Positions 49,619 through 62,284 of a DNA stretch of 64,000 nt are shown piece by piece. Source of the DNA: Paramecium pentaurelia (lineage: Eukaryota; Ciliophora; Oligohymenophorea; Peniculida; Parameciidae); contig CAJJDO010000061.1 of NCBI GenBank assembly GCA_905183005.1, forward strand, positions 443,338-507,337. The letters run 5' to 3'. A program made the translations under genes and the position numbers. The stretch's first letter is position 1; each line of letters begins with the position of its first letter. Under the pieces are notes generated by a model. The model saw nothing but the letters and a program-made list of their open reading frames with translations, did not search any database and was not told where the DNA came from.

Positions 49619-52600
49619 ATATTTGATTATTCTAAATTATATTGCAATTATAAATACAAAATATCAAATAATTAATAAGCTTTTCTTAAATTTTAACCAG
49701 ATTTCAGCCTTTTTTCAATTTATCAACTTCAAATTTAGCAATCAAATTTGAATTAAATTAACTTATATCAATTAATTGTTTTTGTGCCAAAAATATAAAG
49801 TTCTAAAAGAATATGAATTGTAAATTTTCGAATTTTTTGATAACAATTACTATTTTTAAGAATTTAGATCAGAAATTTGGATGACCCATTATTGCTATCG
49901 ACATATATGTTAAAACAATTATTAATAATCCCATTTTTTTATATTTTTCTGATTTATTCTATGTATATTATAGATTCAAGTATTGAAATGCAGAATTTAT
50001 TTGTCACTAGCAGGTTTTACCTCAATTATTATTTGTATTTTAAAGAATCTTATGAAAAAATTATAAAGTCTAAAAAATAGAGAGAATTTTTTACTATGTT
50101 TCTTGTTACTATTTTGTAGTGATAAAATCATTTTTTTTTATTTTTAACACAGTTTTTTTTAATAATTTATAAACTTGTAACTTTGATGAATTTTTTGTAT
50201 ATCTTTCAACTATTTCATACTCTTAATAAGTGAAAATTATTAATCAAACTTAACAACTTTAAATATAAATAATATGATTTTAAAAAGAAAGATGGAAAAT
50301 AAACTATCTTAAGTCAGATCTAATTATATTTATAATACAGGAAAGAACATTTCTAAGTATGTAATTTTTTTCAATTATCATTCGAATAGTAAATTTTCCT
50401 CCTTCCATAGTTATTTGATCTTAGATTCTTGAAAATACAGAAAAGTAAAATTATAGGAGTATATTTTTTTGTATTACAATTTTAAAATTATCAAACATTA
50501 TATTCTAGAAATCATTTGAAGTCCAATTGTAAATTATTGATTTTTATATATAATTATCTTCATTTAGTGTGATTGATATTTATGAGTTGGCACTTCTAAA
50601 TTGAATTTTAATCAATAAAACCATTTTAATCATTGTTATTCTGTATACTTTTTATTTTCCTTTAGTCTAAATAAAAAGGCTCTTTTTTATTCATCGTTTT
50701 GTTTAAATATAGAACTACATAAAAGTTTAATTTTAAAAAATTAAAATTTTATTATCAAACTTATTATAGTATGTACTTAAATGAGTATCTAATTTAATTG
50801 GTTGTTTAATAAATTTTATTCAAAACTTAATTCAATAAAGAAGCTTGTTTTTGGAAATTACTGATATCATTAGTGATTCTTAATAGTTAAGAATAAATAC
50901 TAAGATTGTATAATATAAGCTGTTAATCATTTATTCTATCAAGCTTAAGAAAAAGGTTAGATCCATAAAATTTATTCAGTTAATCAAATAACATTTCATT
51001 TTGAAAAGTACTAATGCTTTAATACAAATTGTCTATTAACTTTCAATTTACATTAAAAAACCATTATTTGCATCTGGTAATATTTTCACCACAAAAGATG
51101 AAGTTTTTACATTCTGTCAAAAAAGCATCTAATGAAATCAATAATGATAATAAAATATGACAATGATAATATTATTTGAGTTATTGAATAGTATTTGATG
51201 TATAATTTTTAATTATTTGAATAATTAATTGATAGCTATTAAGTATTATTAATTAAATAACTGTTGGAGTTAAAGGAAATCATTTATGATTAATTTAATT
51301 ATCAATTTTAGCACAATAAATTAAATTGGCTGTCTAATATTGATGTGATTTCTATCATAAATTTCAGGTAATTGAGAGGGAAAGATAATTTATAAATTAT
51401 TTTATTTTTTAGATCTCAAAATGGAAAAACGATTTATTTCAGTCGATCTCAAGTATTAATTAAGGGTTAAAAATTTTAATTTGAAGTAATATATTACTAA
51501 TACATTTCATAGAGGAATTGATTACCAAAAATTTTGAAGTTGTTTCCTCTACTATTTTTTTTATCATTTATTTTTCTTATTTCTAATTTATTGCAGAAAC
51601 CTAACTTTTAATTGTTTACTAAGGATATAATCAAGTTTTCTTACTTCAAATTTTTTCATACATCCACATAATTTTATTTCATATTTCCATAAATTTTACT
51701 TTTGTGTCAAATATATTTTTTTGATTTTCAAAAAAAAAAAGATTAATTGGTCAAGAATTCCAATTTTTTTTGCTCTATTAGCTTTTATCCTATTCTAATA
51801 AATTATTGGGTTTATTAAATCAATATTATATTCAATAAGTATAACCTTGATACTATTATTCATCACCCAAAATTTATTTAAGATTTATTGTATATATATC
51901 TTAAAAATAATTTGATTTGCCTAGTAATGTTTGAATTTTCAATTAATAATTGTACAATGCTCCTTTTTTCTTTTGCTCATTCAAATGATTATTATTAATT
52001 GGGAGAAAATTCAAGAATTCAATCAGACTATCAAATAGTCTCCAAACCTGTGTTTTGAACAAAAAATCAGTTAAATAATACATCTTACATTAAGAAGAGA
52101 TTGCTGATTTGTCTTTCAACAATGGTAGGGCTCTGAAGAGCTTTAAATTAAATGTTAGTTCCATCGATTGTGTTGGGTAATTTTTGCGTCTTCCTTTTTT
52201 TTCATTGGTTGTGATGAAATGTTTCAAACCCACTTTGTAAACTTTTATTAACCTATATTCAAAATTAAATTTTTAACTTTTGATTGGCAAAGAATTAAAT
52301 TTTTTATAATAAATTGATTTTCAATTATTATTTAATTCAATGAAGTCGGAAGAAATCATCCCAGATTTTTCTTAAAGGTCTGTGGAATAATTATTAAATT
52401 TAAAGACCCCCTACTAATCAATAAACAAACTATTAGAAATTCAAACCCTTATACTATTAATTGGTTATATAATTTAATTAATTAATTAGTTAAAAATAAT
52501 TATGAGTAAAAATTATAGATGTAATAATCTCATTTCTTTAAGAAAAGTAAATCATATTAATCTATTCATACAATTTTCGAACTACATAATCAGTTGTGCA

Positions 52601-53178
52601 AAAAGGAAAGTTTTTTTAATTTTAATTTTTAGTTGATATTGATATAATGCCTTTGGCAAATACATTTAATTTCATTTGCTTGATGCTTAAATTTGTAAGC
52701 AGGCAGATATTCCGATTTAATAATTCCCAACCATTAACAATTATATTAACCAGCGTTAATATTAAAAAAAGGAAAAATTTTCAATTCTAAATTTATTCTT
52801 CTATTAATGATATTGTTGCCAAAATTAATATATGAATAATAATTTGACTTTAAGGTAGTTTGCTTACAAAAATACTCTAATTGTATTATAATGATTATGC
52901 TTTATAAAATATTGTAATAGTACTTTTAATAAAAACAGAAATTTAGTTTTTAAATTAAAAATTTGAAAAACTTCTTGAATAATAGCTATTGTAATTCTAA
53001 TTATAGAGATTTTAATAGATTTCATTTGAAAATCAAAAATTTTTTTTCCTTAAAAGAATAAAATTGTGAATAAAAGTAATTTTCAAAATATTAGAAGGAA
53101 TTTTTTTCAAGTTAAAACATTTAATAAAGTTTACCAATGTTCTAAATTACTAATATCTTGAATATTTAAATTTCTCTA
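49619..53178. other. Subtelomeric gene-poor stretch
   Basis: This is 3.5 kb of very A+T-rich DNA between the WD40 pseudogene and the telomeric array. The only frame of note is 49877-50114 (plus), about 79 codons with a hydrophobic start (LLIIPFFYIFLIYSMYII). It has no upstream coding context and I do not call it a gene. Confidence 0.45.
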
Positions 53179-53293
53179 GGTTTGGGTTTGGGGTTGGGGT
53201 TGGGGTTGGGTTTGGGGTTGGGTTTGGGGTTGGGTTTGGGTTTGGGTTTGGGGTTGGGGTTGGGGTTGGGGTTGGGGTTGGGGTGGGGTTTGG
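53179..53293 (+). repeat. Telomeric repeat array, G3T3/G4T2 mixture
   Basis: About nineteen units alternate irregularly between GGGTTT and GGGGTT. This is the Paramecium telomere repeat made by an error-prone telomerase. The G-rich strand reads 5'->3' rightward, so the array is the right-hand end of the chromosome to the left. It begins abruptly after TTTCTCTAGG and runs into the N gap. The last units are irregular (GGGGT then GGGGTTT), perhaps low-quality sequence at the contig end. Confidence 0.93.
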
Positions 53294-54067
53294 NNNNNNN
53301 NNNNNNNNNNNNNNNNNNNNNNNNNNNNNNNNNNNNNNNNNNNNNNNNNNNNNNNNNNNNNNNNNNNNNNNNNNNNNNNNNNNNNNNNNNNNNNNNNNNN
53401 NNNNNNNNNNNNNNNNNNNNNNNNNNNNNNNNNNNNNNNNNNNNNNNNNNNNNNNNNNNNNNNNNNNNNNNNNNNNNNNNNNNNNNNNNNNNNNNNNNNN
53501 NNNNNNNNNNNNNNNNNNNNNNNNNNNNNNNNNNNNNNNNNNNNNNNNNNNNNNNNNNNNNNNNNNNNNNNNNNNNNNNNNNNNNNNNNNNNNNNNNNNN
53601 NNNNNNNNNNNNNNNNNNNNNNNNNNNNNNNNNNNNNNNNNNNNNNNNNNNNNNNNNNNNNNNNNNNNNNNNNNNNNNNNNNNNNNNNNNNNNNNNNNNN
53701 NNNNNNNNNNNNNNNNNNNNNNNNNNNNNNNNNNNNNNNNNNNNNNNNNNNNNNNNNNNNNNNNNNNNNNNNNNNNNNNNNNNNNNNNNNNNNNNNNNNN
53801 NNNNNNNNNNNNNNNNNNNNNNNNNNNNNNNNNNNNNNNNNNNNNNNNNNNNNNNNNNNNNNNNNNNNNNNNNNNNNNNNNNNNNNNNNNNNNNNNNNNN
53901 NNNNNNNNNNNNNNNNNNNNNNNNNNNNNNNNNNNNNNNNNNNNNNNNNNNNNNNNNNNNNNNNNNNNNNNNNNNNNNNNNNNNNNNNNNNNNNNNNNNN
54001 NNNNNNNNNNNNNNNNNNNNNNNNNNNNNNNNNNNNNNNNNNNNNNNNNNNNNNNNNNNNNNNNNNN
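53294..54067. other. Assembly gap (774 N)
   Basis: The run of unknown bases directly follows the telomeric array. Apparent long frames here consist of N. Confidence 0.95.
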
Positions 54068-55014
54068 ATTAAGAAAAAGAAATATTTAATAGGTCTAAAT
54101 AAAATTTGAATTAACCAAGGTGATAAAGAAATTAAAATATTGGTTATTCTAATATCAAATATCAATAATCTATATTCTACTGATAACTATGTTGAAATAA
54201 ATTTTTATTATTATCAATCATAGTTTCTAATGCTTTTATATGTTTTGGCTTATTCTTTGTTTTTAAATAAGTGAATAAAGTAATTTTACAGCAAATAATT
54301 TCTCTAGAATTATTTTCAGTAATTATCATAAATATTTCTAATAAAAGCTCCCTTGCATCTGAATATTAATATAAAAATCTTGGAATTAATTAAGGTTTTT
54401 CAGACATTGTATTGCAAGAACTTGTTAATTCATTTGCTAAAAATGAGATTCAGTTATATTGTTTTTAATTATCTGAACTATAATTATAATTTTAGGGCAA
54501 TTAAATTTATTGTATCATGATGTAATTATTTATTCATAATATATTTAGGTCTAAATTTCAACTAGAAGAAAAGATCCAAAAACAATAATTGTTTTATTTA
54601 TTAATTATGCCATTATTAGATTTTATAATATGAACACTGAAAATTAAAAAAATTATAACTTTAATTTAACTAATTTGATGCTTTTAAGATTTACTGCAAA
54701 AAAAAATATTTAACTTAACTTTACTCATTCCTTTGATATGTGTTTCAATATATAGTATTAAAATAAGTAATCTATTTATTTTTATTAAAAATTGTTTGTT
54801 TAATCATTTTCAATCTTCAACCTTCTATATACATAATATAAGGTTTCTAAGATAACTCTATTGAATTTTGCTATTAGATGTTATCAACAAATTCATTCAA
54901 TAAGCTCATTCTAATACATCCTTAATATATATCAAATAAGATGAAACAAATTATGAGCATTAAATAATGTTAATAAGGATATAAATAATAATTGTTATTT
55001 CAATCAATTTATAA
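54068..55014. other. A+T-rich stretch after the gap
   Basis: No gene was found. No C4A2/C3A3 array (the opposite orientation) is present at the left edge of this segment, so it is not capped by a telomere in the assembled sequence. Confidence 0.45.
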
Positions 55015-56287
55015 TGATGTTAATAAAATATATGCTATCAGTATTTGAATGCAGGCTCATTTTTATGTTACTCAGATAGTATAATATCAATTATAGTAAA
55101 ATAGAAATCAAAGATAGAATTCATTGACAACTTATAAATGTGACTGAGGAAACTAACTATTATAATTACTAAATTATTTCAATAATATCATTTAAACTTA
55201 TTTGCCTTATTATAAAATTTAGAACTATTTGGATTAACATTAAAAAAATAGGAAGAAATTTATCCATATTAATAGAATTTCCAGTTACTAGTATATGAAT
55301 AGATTTTCAAAGACTATAGTAAATATCATAATTTATAATTTCATATTATCTTAAATGCTTCTTTATATAAATTGATCAGAAAAGATGATGTCATTAATAA
55401 CTTATAAATTCTGATAACATATTCAGATTATTAGAAAAATATATATTATTTATATTAATTTTATGTTACTAAACCTTTAAAAGGAGTTAGAGCTATTACA
55501 AACTAATAATCAAGAATAAAATTACAAACTTTAGAATATATTTCACAATTTCAGCATAACCAATAATTAATTTAAGGGTTTGTATATTTAAATTCCAAAT
55601 CCTTAGAATCTGTTAAATAAAGTTAGACCAGAGATTTTTAATTAAATTTTAGAATTTGTTGATCTTAAATCTTACTTAAGTTTTGGATTAGTTAGCAGAA
55701 GAGCCTATTAAACTATAATCCGAATGATGCCAAATAGGATTGCTTAAATTCAATAAATCTTAATGAGAAGAAAATAAAAATTATAATATCTAATGGAACA
55801 AAATTCAGAAGATGATCTTTTTTAGGATTTACTTTAGAGAAAACAAAATGCTGAATAAAGTTTAGATGTATTGACAAAAAGGGATATAAATGAGATGAAA
55901 AAAATGTCTCATCCCCCAGTAATTGTTGAGAAGGTAATGGCGATGGTGTGCATTTTATTTATTTCATAATTCAAAGACGAAAATTTAAATTGGGCATCAT
56001 GTTTAAAGATAATCGAAAACATATAATTTATATAACAACTAAAATGTTTAGATATTGAAAATATAAATGATAAACAATTAAAAGTGCTTTAAAATGTGCA
56101 CTCAATATCAGAATAATAAGTTTAAAGAGTTTCATAAGCTTGCCTTTCTTTTTATTTCTTTATAAGAGCTGTTGTTGAAATTAGAGAATCCAAGATTTAT
56201 AAAGTAAAAAGTTAAAAAGATTTATTTGAGAAATAGATAAAAAAAGACTAAATGGCTTTGTTGTATCTTCAAAAAATGAATGGCTGA
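55015..56287 (+). pseudogene. F-box-like plus dynein-stalk-like gene, 5' end unclear
   Basis: A helical region (SLYKLIRKDDVINNLQILIT; RIKLQTLEYISQFQHNQQLI) is followed, across a 25-nt intron (55582-55606), by an F-box-like segment (RPEIFNQILEFVDLKSYLSF, then GLVSRRAYQTIIRM). A coiled-coil linker and a segment resembling the stalk/microtubule-binding part of dynein heavy chains come next (LDVLTKRDINEMKKMSHPPV, then IVEKVMAMVCILF, NWASCLKII, VQRVSQACLSFYFFIRAVVE). The frame ends at TGA 56285-56287. No AAA ATPase modules are present, so this is not a motor. Upstream, a TGA near 55142 interrupts the frame and no ATG start was found, so the 5' part is decayed or misassembled. F-box proteins recruit substrates to SCF ubiquitin ligases; that role here is inference. 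Confidence 0.55.
55582..55606 (+). other. 25-nt intron in the F-box/stalk gene
   Basis: It begins GTATATTTAA and ends ATCCTTAG. Splicing joins NQQLIQGF to NLLNKVRPEIF in phase 0 and removes the only frame change in this part. Confidence 0.8.
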
Positions 56288-56813
56288 TTAATATAAATAC
56301 AAAATTAATTTAATCATTCTAAAAAAAAACATTATTATTAGAAAAATTATGATAATATTGTAACATCATTTGTCTCTTACCAAAAAATATATAAATATTT
56401 TCATTATCACTGAATAAAGTGAATTTTTTATATTATGAATATCAGATTTTGCAATATTTATCATGTAACTTCTGAATGTTAATACTTTATATTAAATCTT
56501 AATTTTAGTTCTACATATTTCGGTAAAGTAATATGAGATTCCATGATATTTCATTATATTGGATTAAAGATAATGAAATAGGCATATTGAAAATAATAGT
56601 AAAAATATTATTATAGAAACTAAAAATGGTTGAAAAGAAAAATGCAATTAAAATTTATATTTTTACAAATAAACACAATGATATCTTAATCTTTAATAAT
56701 ATCTTCATATTCTGGATATTTATTATCTGAAAAATTTTGTTAATACTATTCAATCTCTCTTTTAACTTATATAATTATATAATTTCTACATAATATTAAT
56801 TAATTAGATTTCT
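56288..56813. other. Intergenic stretch upstream of the Cys-rich gene
   Basis: A+T-rich. No gene was found; it presumably carries the promoter of the gene starting at 56814. Confidence 0.4.
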
Positions 56814-59670
56814 ATGATTTAAACTTTTGCTTTATTTTTGCAATTCTTGTTATGCTTATCACAATGGATTAGTTCATATACAAATTTGATTAATGATAAG
56901 AATTTGACAACATTCTCTTAAGTTGGGCCAAGTAATAGCAATTATCTTGTATGCAATTCACCCTAAATAAAATACTTGACTTTAAATAGAGATTATCCTA
57001 CTGCCACTCAGAAAAAATAAATTAGTTTAGAGAAAGGTAATCACATATCATTTGAATTAATTCTATAAGGTACTTGGTAAAATGGATAAATTTAATTTTA
57101 ATTTGGAGCAGAAATAATTTCATTTTAATATTAAACTCCTAACTCGTTTGAAAACTTCTCAATCATTTGTGATTCTTACTAATCAGAAATTAAAACAATT
57201 AATTTTATTTTACAAAAATCAGATTCAAATATAATAAAATTTACAATGTCTAATGAAGGAAATGGATAGGTTTCAATTAGAAATTTATTAATATCAAAAA
57301 TTAAATGCCATTATTTATGCACACAATGTAATGGCATAGAGTATAATTAATGTACTTAGTGTTTTTATGGAACACCTTTGGATGGCATTTGTAATGAATG
57401 TCCTCTAAATATGGTATTTAGACCTGGAATTGGATGCTCATTATTTTGCAATTATTAGGAATATCTTGACTTTAATCGACATTGTTAATAATATCCCAGT
57501 AAATTTTTATATAATCAAAAAAGGTAGGCAAATATTGTTTTCTGATTACTATATGGTTGAAGAGTAGGTTAAAATGGAACTTATATTAGATACAGAGAAT
57601 ACAAATCATATTCCCATTTATATGTCGTATGTTGGGAGATATGATCTTTTAGGGGTCTTTAGATATAACTAAGGAACTAAAAGATTGATAACTGAAGTAA
57701 CAACTAACATTGGAACCTATTTAATTGGAATCAGAACAGTTATAATTCTTTATAATGAAATACCATGTGGTAGTAGCATTTCATTAAAAATTAATGACAC
57801 TTATGCAGGGTCGGTATATAATGATTGTCAATAATTACAATTTCATAAATTAAGATTAGTATATATTGATATCCTTAAACTTTATTAAAGTTATACTAAT
57901 CGTTAGGCTTATTATTTGTTTTTGCTCCTCGATATTCCTTAATATCAATTTACTTTATCTATTGTTGGAAATTACATGTAATATTTAATTAAAATATCAA
58001 GTGATCTTTCAGCAACTTGGGCATACGAGAACATAAATTTGAATTCTGGCTATTGCCCAGAGAATTGTCAACTATGTGAATTACCAAATGAATGTAAAAT
58101 ATGTTATCCAACCTTTTATAAATACAGAGATGGTTAATGTATACTTTGCACTGCTCCATATCAAAAATTGGATGGTTCTTATTGTAAAGATTATGATGAT
58201 GAAACATTATGTAAAAAATACTATATTCTTAGATTCTGAATATTTAATTAAAGAATACTATGACTTAGCAATTGATCCTAATTAATTTTCACGATACACT
58301 CTCATCTCTAAGAATGGGATAAATTTTATGAAAGGTTCTGATATCTTATATTCTATCTATTATGGTACCTACTTAATTTTTGGAGGTGAATTAGTTTGGG
58401 CTTAAGCCAAATTTTCTAGGGTGCATTAGATTATTAAACCACATCATAGTATAACAATAGGATTTTATATATTATTTGGGCCATCCTTCCCATAAGATAG
58501 TCAATTTATATATACAATAGGATCAAACAATCCTGTTATTACATTTAAGGGCTCATCTCAAACAAAAAGAGTATATGAAAGAATACAACATTCATCATCA
58601 TCATTAACTATTTAATGGGAATGTTATGGGCCTAATAATGAACCTAAAAATGCATATTGTGGATTTTATAATTATTATATAGCAGTACATTATTGTAAGC
58701 CTTATTGTGAAAAATGTACAAGTCAAAATGATTGTACATAATGGGATAATAGCTACGATCCAAATATAATTAAATTATCTTAAGCAGATTGCGATAGTAA
58801 TTAATATTTTGATAAAAATGCTTTAAATTGCTTTATATGTCCCTCTACATGTTTAACATGCTCATCTTAATTTCACTGTTTAACTTGTTAAGAATCATTT
58901 ATAAATTCTAAATAAGGTTGTGTATGCAAAAACAATTAATATCAGTATTCTAATTATTGTTATGATTGTCCTATAGAATGTGCAAACTCTCAATGGTGCA
59001 TGAATGCTCTTAAATTCATAACCGTATTTATTCTAATGGCTAATGCTATTGTAAAAATGGATATAATTCTTTTGATTCTGATCCAATTTGTTATAAGTGT
59101 TTAACACATTATTGTCATGTTTGTGATTAAGTTGATGGAATAAAATGTTATACTTGTTAACGTGGTTATCAATTAATTTAAAACAATTGCTTTTCTATTT
59201 GTGGTGATGGAATAAAAACTATAGATGAATAATGTGATGATGGGAATTTAATAAGAGGAGATGGATGTTTTGCTTGTAGATATGATTGCGATCATTCCTG
59301 TTAACTTTGCCATAAAGGAATCTGTTTAGAATGTTATGATGGCTACATTTTGATATAAGCTAAATGTTACACAATCTGTGGGCTAGATTAAGTTTATATA
59401 TAAGGCAATTGTTAAACTAGTAATCATTTTTATAATATATTAGTTATAAATCAAACATTTCATAATAATCAATTCTTCGTTGTTTCTATTGCAAGAATTT
59501 TCTAAATAATTGTAAAAAATCATAAACTCAACATTTAAATACTCTCTCTCTAATTTAACAGAAAATTAAATAACAATCATTATTTCAAATTCTAAAATTT
59601 AGTATCATTTTTTGGCCATTATTTCTTTTAATATCAATTAAATTAATATTGCTATTGTCCTGATTCCTGA
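56814..59670 (+). pseudogene. Cys-rich surface-type protein with DUF4215-like motif, frameshifted
   Basis: ATG 56814 opens with a signal peptide (MIQTFALFLQFLLCLSQW). A Cys-rich stretch follows (CHYLCTQCNGIEYNQCTQCF), then a central domain and a second Cys-rich region (CPENCQLCELPNECKICYPT). Near the end is CGDGIKTIDEQCDDGN with GDGCFAC, the DUF4215-type motif common in Paramecium surface proteins. A 22-nt intron at 58211-58232 is clear. Frame breaks not explained by introns lie around 57520-57640 and near 59000 (a one-base change). After CYTICGLDQVYIQGNC the Cys pattern stops and the frame drifts to TGA 59668-59670, without the membrane segments usual for such proteins. It belongs to the same broad family as the genes at 1-2719 and 23768-33351. 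Confidence 0.65.
58211..58232 (+). other. 22-nt intron in the Cys-rich gene
   Basis: It begins GTAAAAAAT and ends TTCTTAG. Splicing joins DDETLY to SEYLIKEYYDLAIDPNQ and corrects the frame exactly. Confidence 0.82.
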
Positions 59671-60299
59671 ACTTAAAACACACTTAAATTCTACTTTGTT
59701 TATAATCAGTTATGACGTAACTTCAAAAAGAATTAGATTGTAATAATATCATTCATATTTCACCTAGTCACTCAAAGATTTTGAATCTTTTTAAAAAAAA
59801 AATAAGACTTTACAGAATGCTGTCGTAGAAAGAGGTAAATTCTAATTTTAAGGCTACTAAATTTTAAGGATTAAAATTTTAAAGTCATTAAATACTTTTC
59901 AGATCCAGAAATAAAAGTTATTTTTATTCACATTAAAGTTTCGCCCTTATCATTCTAAATTTTAGATAAAATGATCACACAAGCCAATAAAGAAATGATA
60001 TTTCAGAAATGTCTCTATTCTAATCTGCAAAGGATTATGAAAATTCTTAAAAAAAATTAACTCATAATTGATTTTAAATCGAAATGCGGTGGGGTGTTTG
60101 AAAGGGATTAAGAACCTTAATTAAATATATGATAGGGCCTGTTAAATTGATATCAAAAAGTTGCTAATACCTTGAGATTAAACTGATATAGAAACTTTAT
60201 TGGAACTAAGATTGTTAAAGATAGTATGAAGAAAATCCATTAAATATAAATATTACATAGACATAATTCTATTGAATTAAGAAATAAACATTCCTTATA
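59130..60299. repeat. Direct repeat, left copy (about 1.17 kb), ends at single N
   Basis: It is repeated at 60301-61468, the copies meeting at the single N at 60300. Identity is complete by eye over the first 900 or so bases. Towards the right end there are about ten substitutions and a two-base difference in a poly-A run. Confidence 0.88.
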
Positions 60300-60300
60300 N

Positions 60301-61468
60301 AGTTGATGGAATAAAATGTTATACTTGTTAACGTGGTTATCAATTAATTTAAAACAATTGCTTTTCTATTTGTGGTGATGGAATAAAAACTATAGATGAA
60401 TAATGTGATGATGGGAATTTAATAAGAGGAGATGGATGTTTTGCTTGTAGATATGATTGCGATCATTCCTGTTAACTTTGCCATAAAGGAATCTGTTTAG
60501 AATGTTATGATGGCTACATTTTGATATAAGCTAAATGTTACACAATCTGTGGGCTAGATTAAGTTTATATATAAGGCAATTGTTAAACTAGTAATCATTT
60601 TTATAATATATTAGTTATAAATCAAACATTTCATAATAATCAATTCTTCGTTGTTTCTATTGCAAGAATTTTCTAAATAATTGTAAAAAATCATAAACTC
60701 AACATTTAAATACTCTCTCTCTAATTTAACAGAAAATTAAATAACAATCATTATTTCAAATTCTAAAATTTAGTATCATTTTTTGGCCATTATTTCTTTT
60801 AATATCAATTAAATTAATATTGCTATTGTCCTGATTCCTGAACTTAAAACACACTTAAATTCTACTTTGTTTATAATCAGTTATGACGTAACTTCAAAAA
60901 GAATTAGATTGTAATAATATCATTCATATTTCACCTAGTCACTCAAAGATTTTGAATCTTTTTAAAAAAAAAATAAGACTTTACAGAATGCTGTCGTAGA
61001 AAGAGGTAAATTCTAATTTTAAGGCTACTAAATTTTAAGGATTAAAATTTTAAAGTCATTAAATACTTTTCAGATCCAGAAATAAAAGTTATTTTTATTC
61101 ACATTAAAGTTTCGCCCTTATCATTCTAAATTTTAGATAAAATGATCACACAAGCCAATAAAGAAATGATATTTCAGAAATGTCTCTATTCTAATCTGCA
61201 AAGGATTATGAAAATTCTTAAAAAATTAACTCATAATTGATTTTAAATCGAAATGTGGTGGGGTGTTTGAAAGGGATTAAGAACCTTAATTAAATATATG
61301 ATAGGGCCTGTTAAATTGATATCAAAAAGTTTCTAATATCTTGAAATTAAACTGATATAGAAACTTTATTGGAACTAAGAGAGTTAAAGATGGCATGAAG
61401 AAAATCCATTAAATATAAATATAATATAGACATAATTCTATTGAATTAAGAAATAAACATTCCTTATA
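60301..61468. repeat. Direct repeat, right copy, with 3' part of the Cys-rich gene
   Basis: This second copy includes the CGDGIKTIDEQCDDGN-coding segment and the TGA at 60839-60841, and runs on into unique sequence after 61468. It is most likely the same locus assembled twice. Confidence 0.88.
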
Positions 61469-61899
61469 ATTAGGGGCTAGTCTTCTTCTGTTATCGGTTT
61501 TTCACTATATTTAAGATCTATGAATTTTCTCCAAAATCTAAATTAATCTAAAATTCTTCTAAGATTAAAAGAACCTGTTATTGATCTACCCCATAATGCA
61601 TTGTAAGATCTGATCTTATCTTTTTTTCAAATTATTCATTTTATCAATCCAAGTGAGAGTAGAAGCTAAAAACAAAAATTTCAACTTCTATTTATAACAA
61701 CTAAGAGTTTGATTGGGTTTATTAATACTATAAGTAAGGAAAACATTATTTTATAATCATTCTCAAACTTTTCTTGTTTTCAAATGATTTTATTATAATG
61801 TTGAGAATCTTTTCATAATATGAGTATTTAGAAGCCAGCAGAATTATTTTGAGATAAAAAATAGATTCTTTTGTATAATAGAAATACTTTTAAAGTATT

Positions 61900-62130
61900 T
61901 TAAGAAGTTTGGAAAGTTCAGTGAAATGTAAGAATGTTTTTCTTGTGAATCATCTTATGTATAAGTTACTTATTTTGTTAATAAGGTAAATTATTAATCT
62001 TTTTTAATTAATGGATATGATATAGACTTTGAATTTAAATCTGAAAATTGGCTGAAAGGTGATAATTTGATAAATAGTATATTTTCTGTTTCTCCAGACT
62101 ATTCAAATTTACTATTACCAAATAATTGAA
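61900..62130 (+). pseudogene. Scraps of a Cys-rich/surface-type gene
   Basis: Short plus-strand runs look coding: ECFSCESSYVQVTYFVNK near 61930, and INGYDIDFEFKSENWLKGDN leading to FSVSPDYSNLLLPNN and a TGA near 62130. They could be the decayed 3' part of the upstream Cys-rich gene. Confidence 0.3.
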
Positions 62131-62284
62131 TTACTACAAGTTTTGATATTTTTGTATAAAGTTAAAGAAACTTAATACAATATTTTTATATCTAAAGAAT
62201 AAGATACTAATTATTCATAAGAATAGAATAAATTGAAAAGCAAAGAAATTAAAAAAATAATAAAAACTAAAAATTATATTGAGA

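Noticed and set aside
49877..50114. Hydrophobic ORF as a small membrane protein gene
   Set aside because: It has no upstream or downstream coding context, and hydrophobic short frames arise easily in A+T-rich DNA.
53182..54165. Long open frames of 268-329 codons across the telomere and gap
   Set aside because: They are made of telomeric repeats and N; there is no protein.
55015..56287. Ordinary dynein heavy-chain fragment
   Set aside because: No AAA module or Walker motif flanks the stalk-like part, and an F-box-like motif occupies the upstream position.
57989..58285. ORFs near 58.1 kb on both strands
   Set aside because: They are out of frame with the Cys-rich coding sequence, which reads CPENCQLCELPNECKIC at this place.
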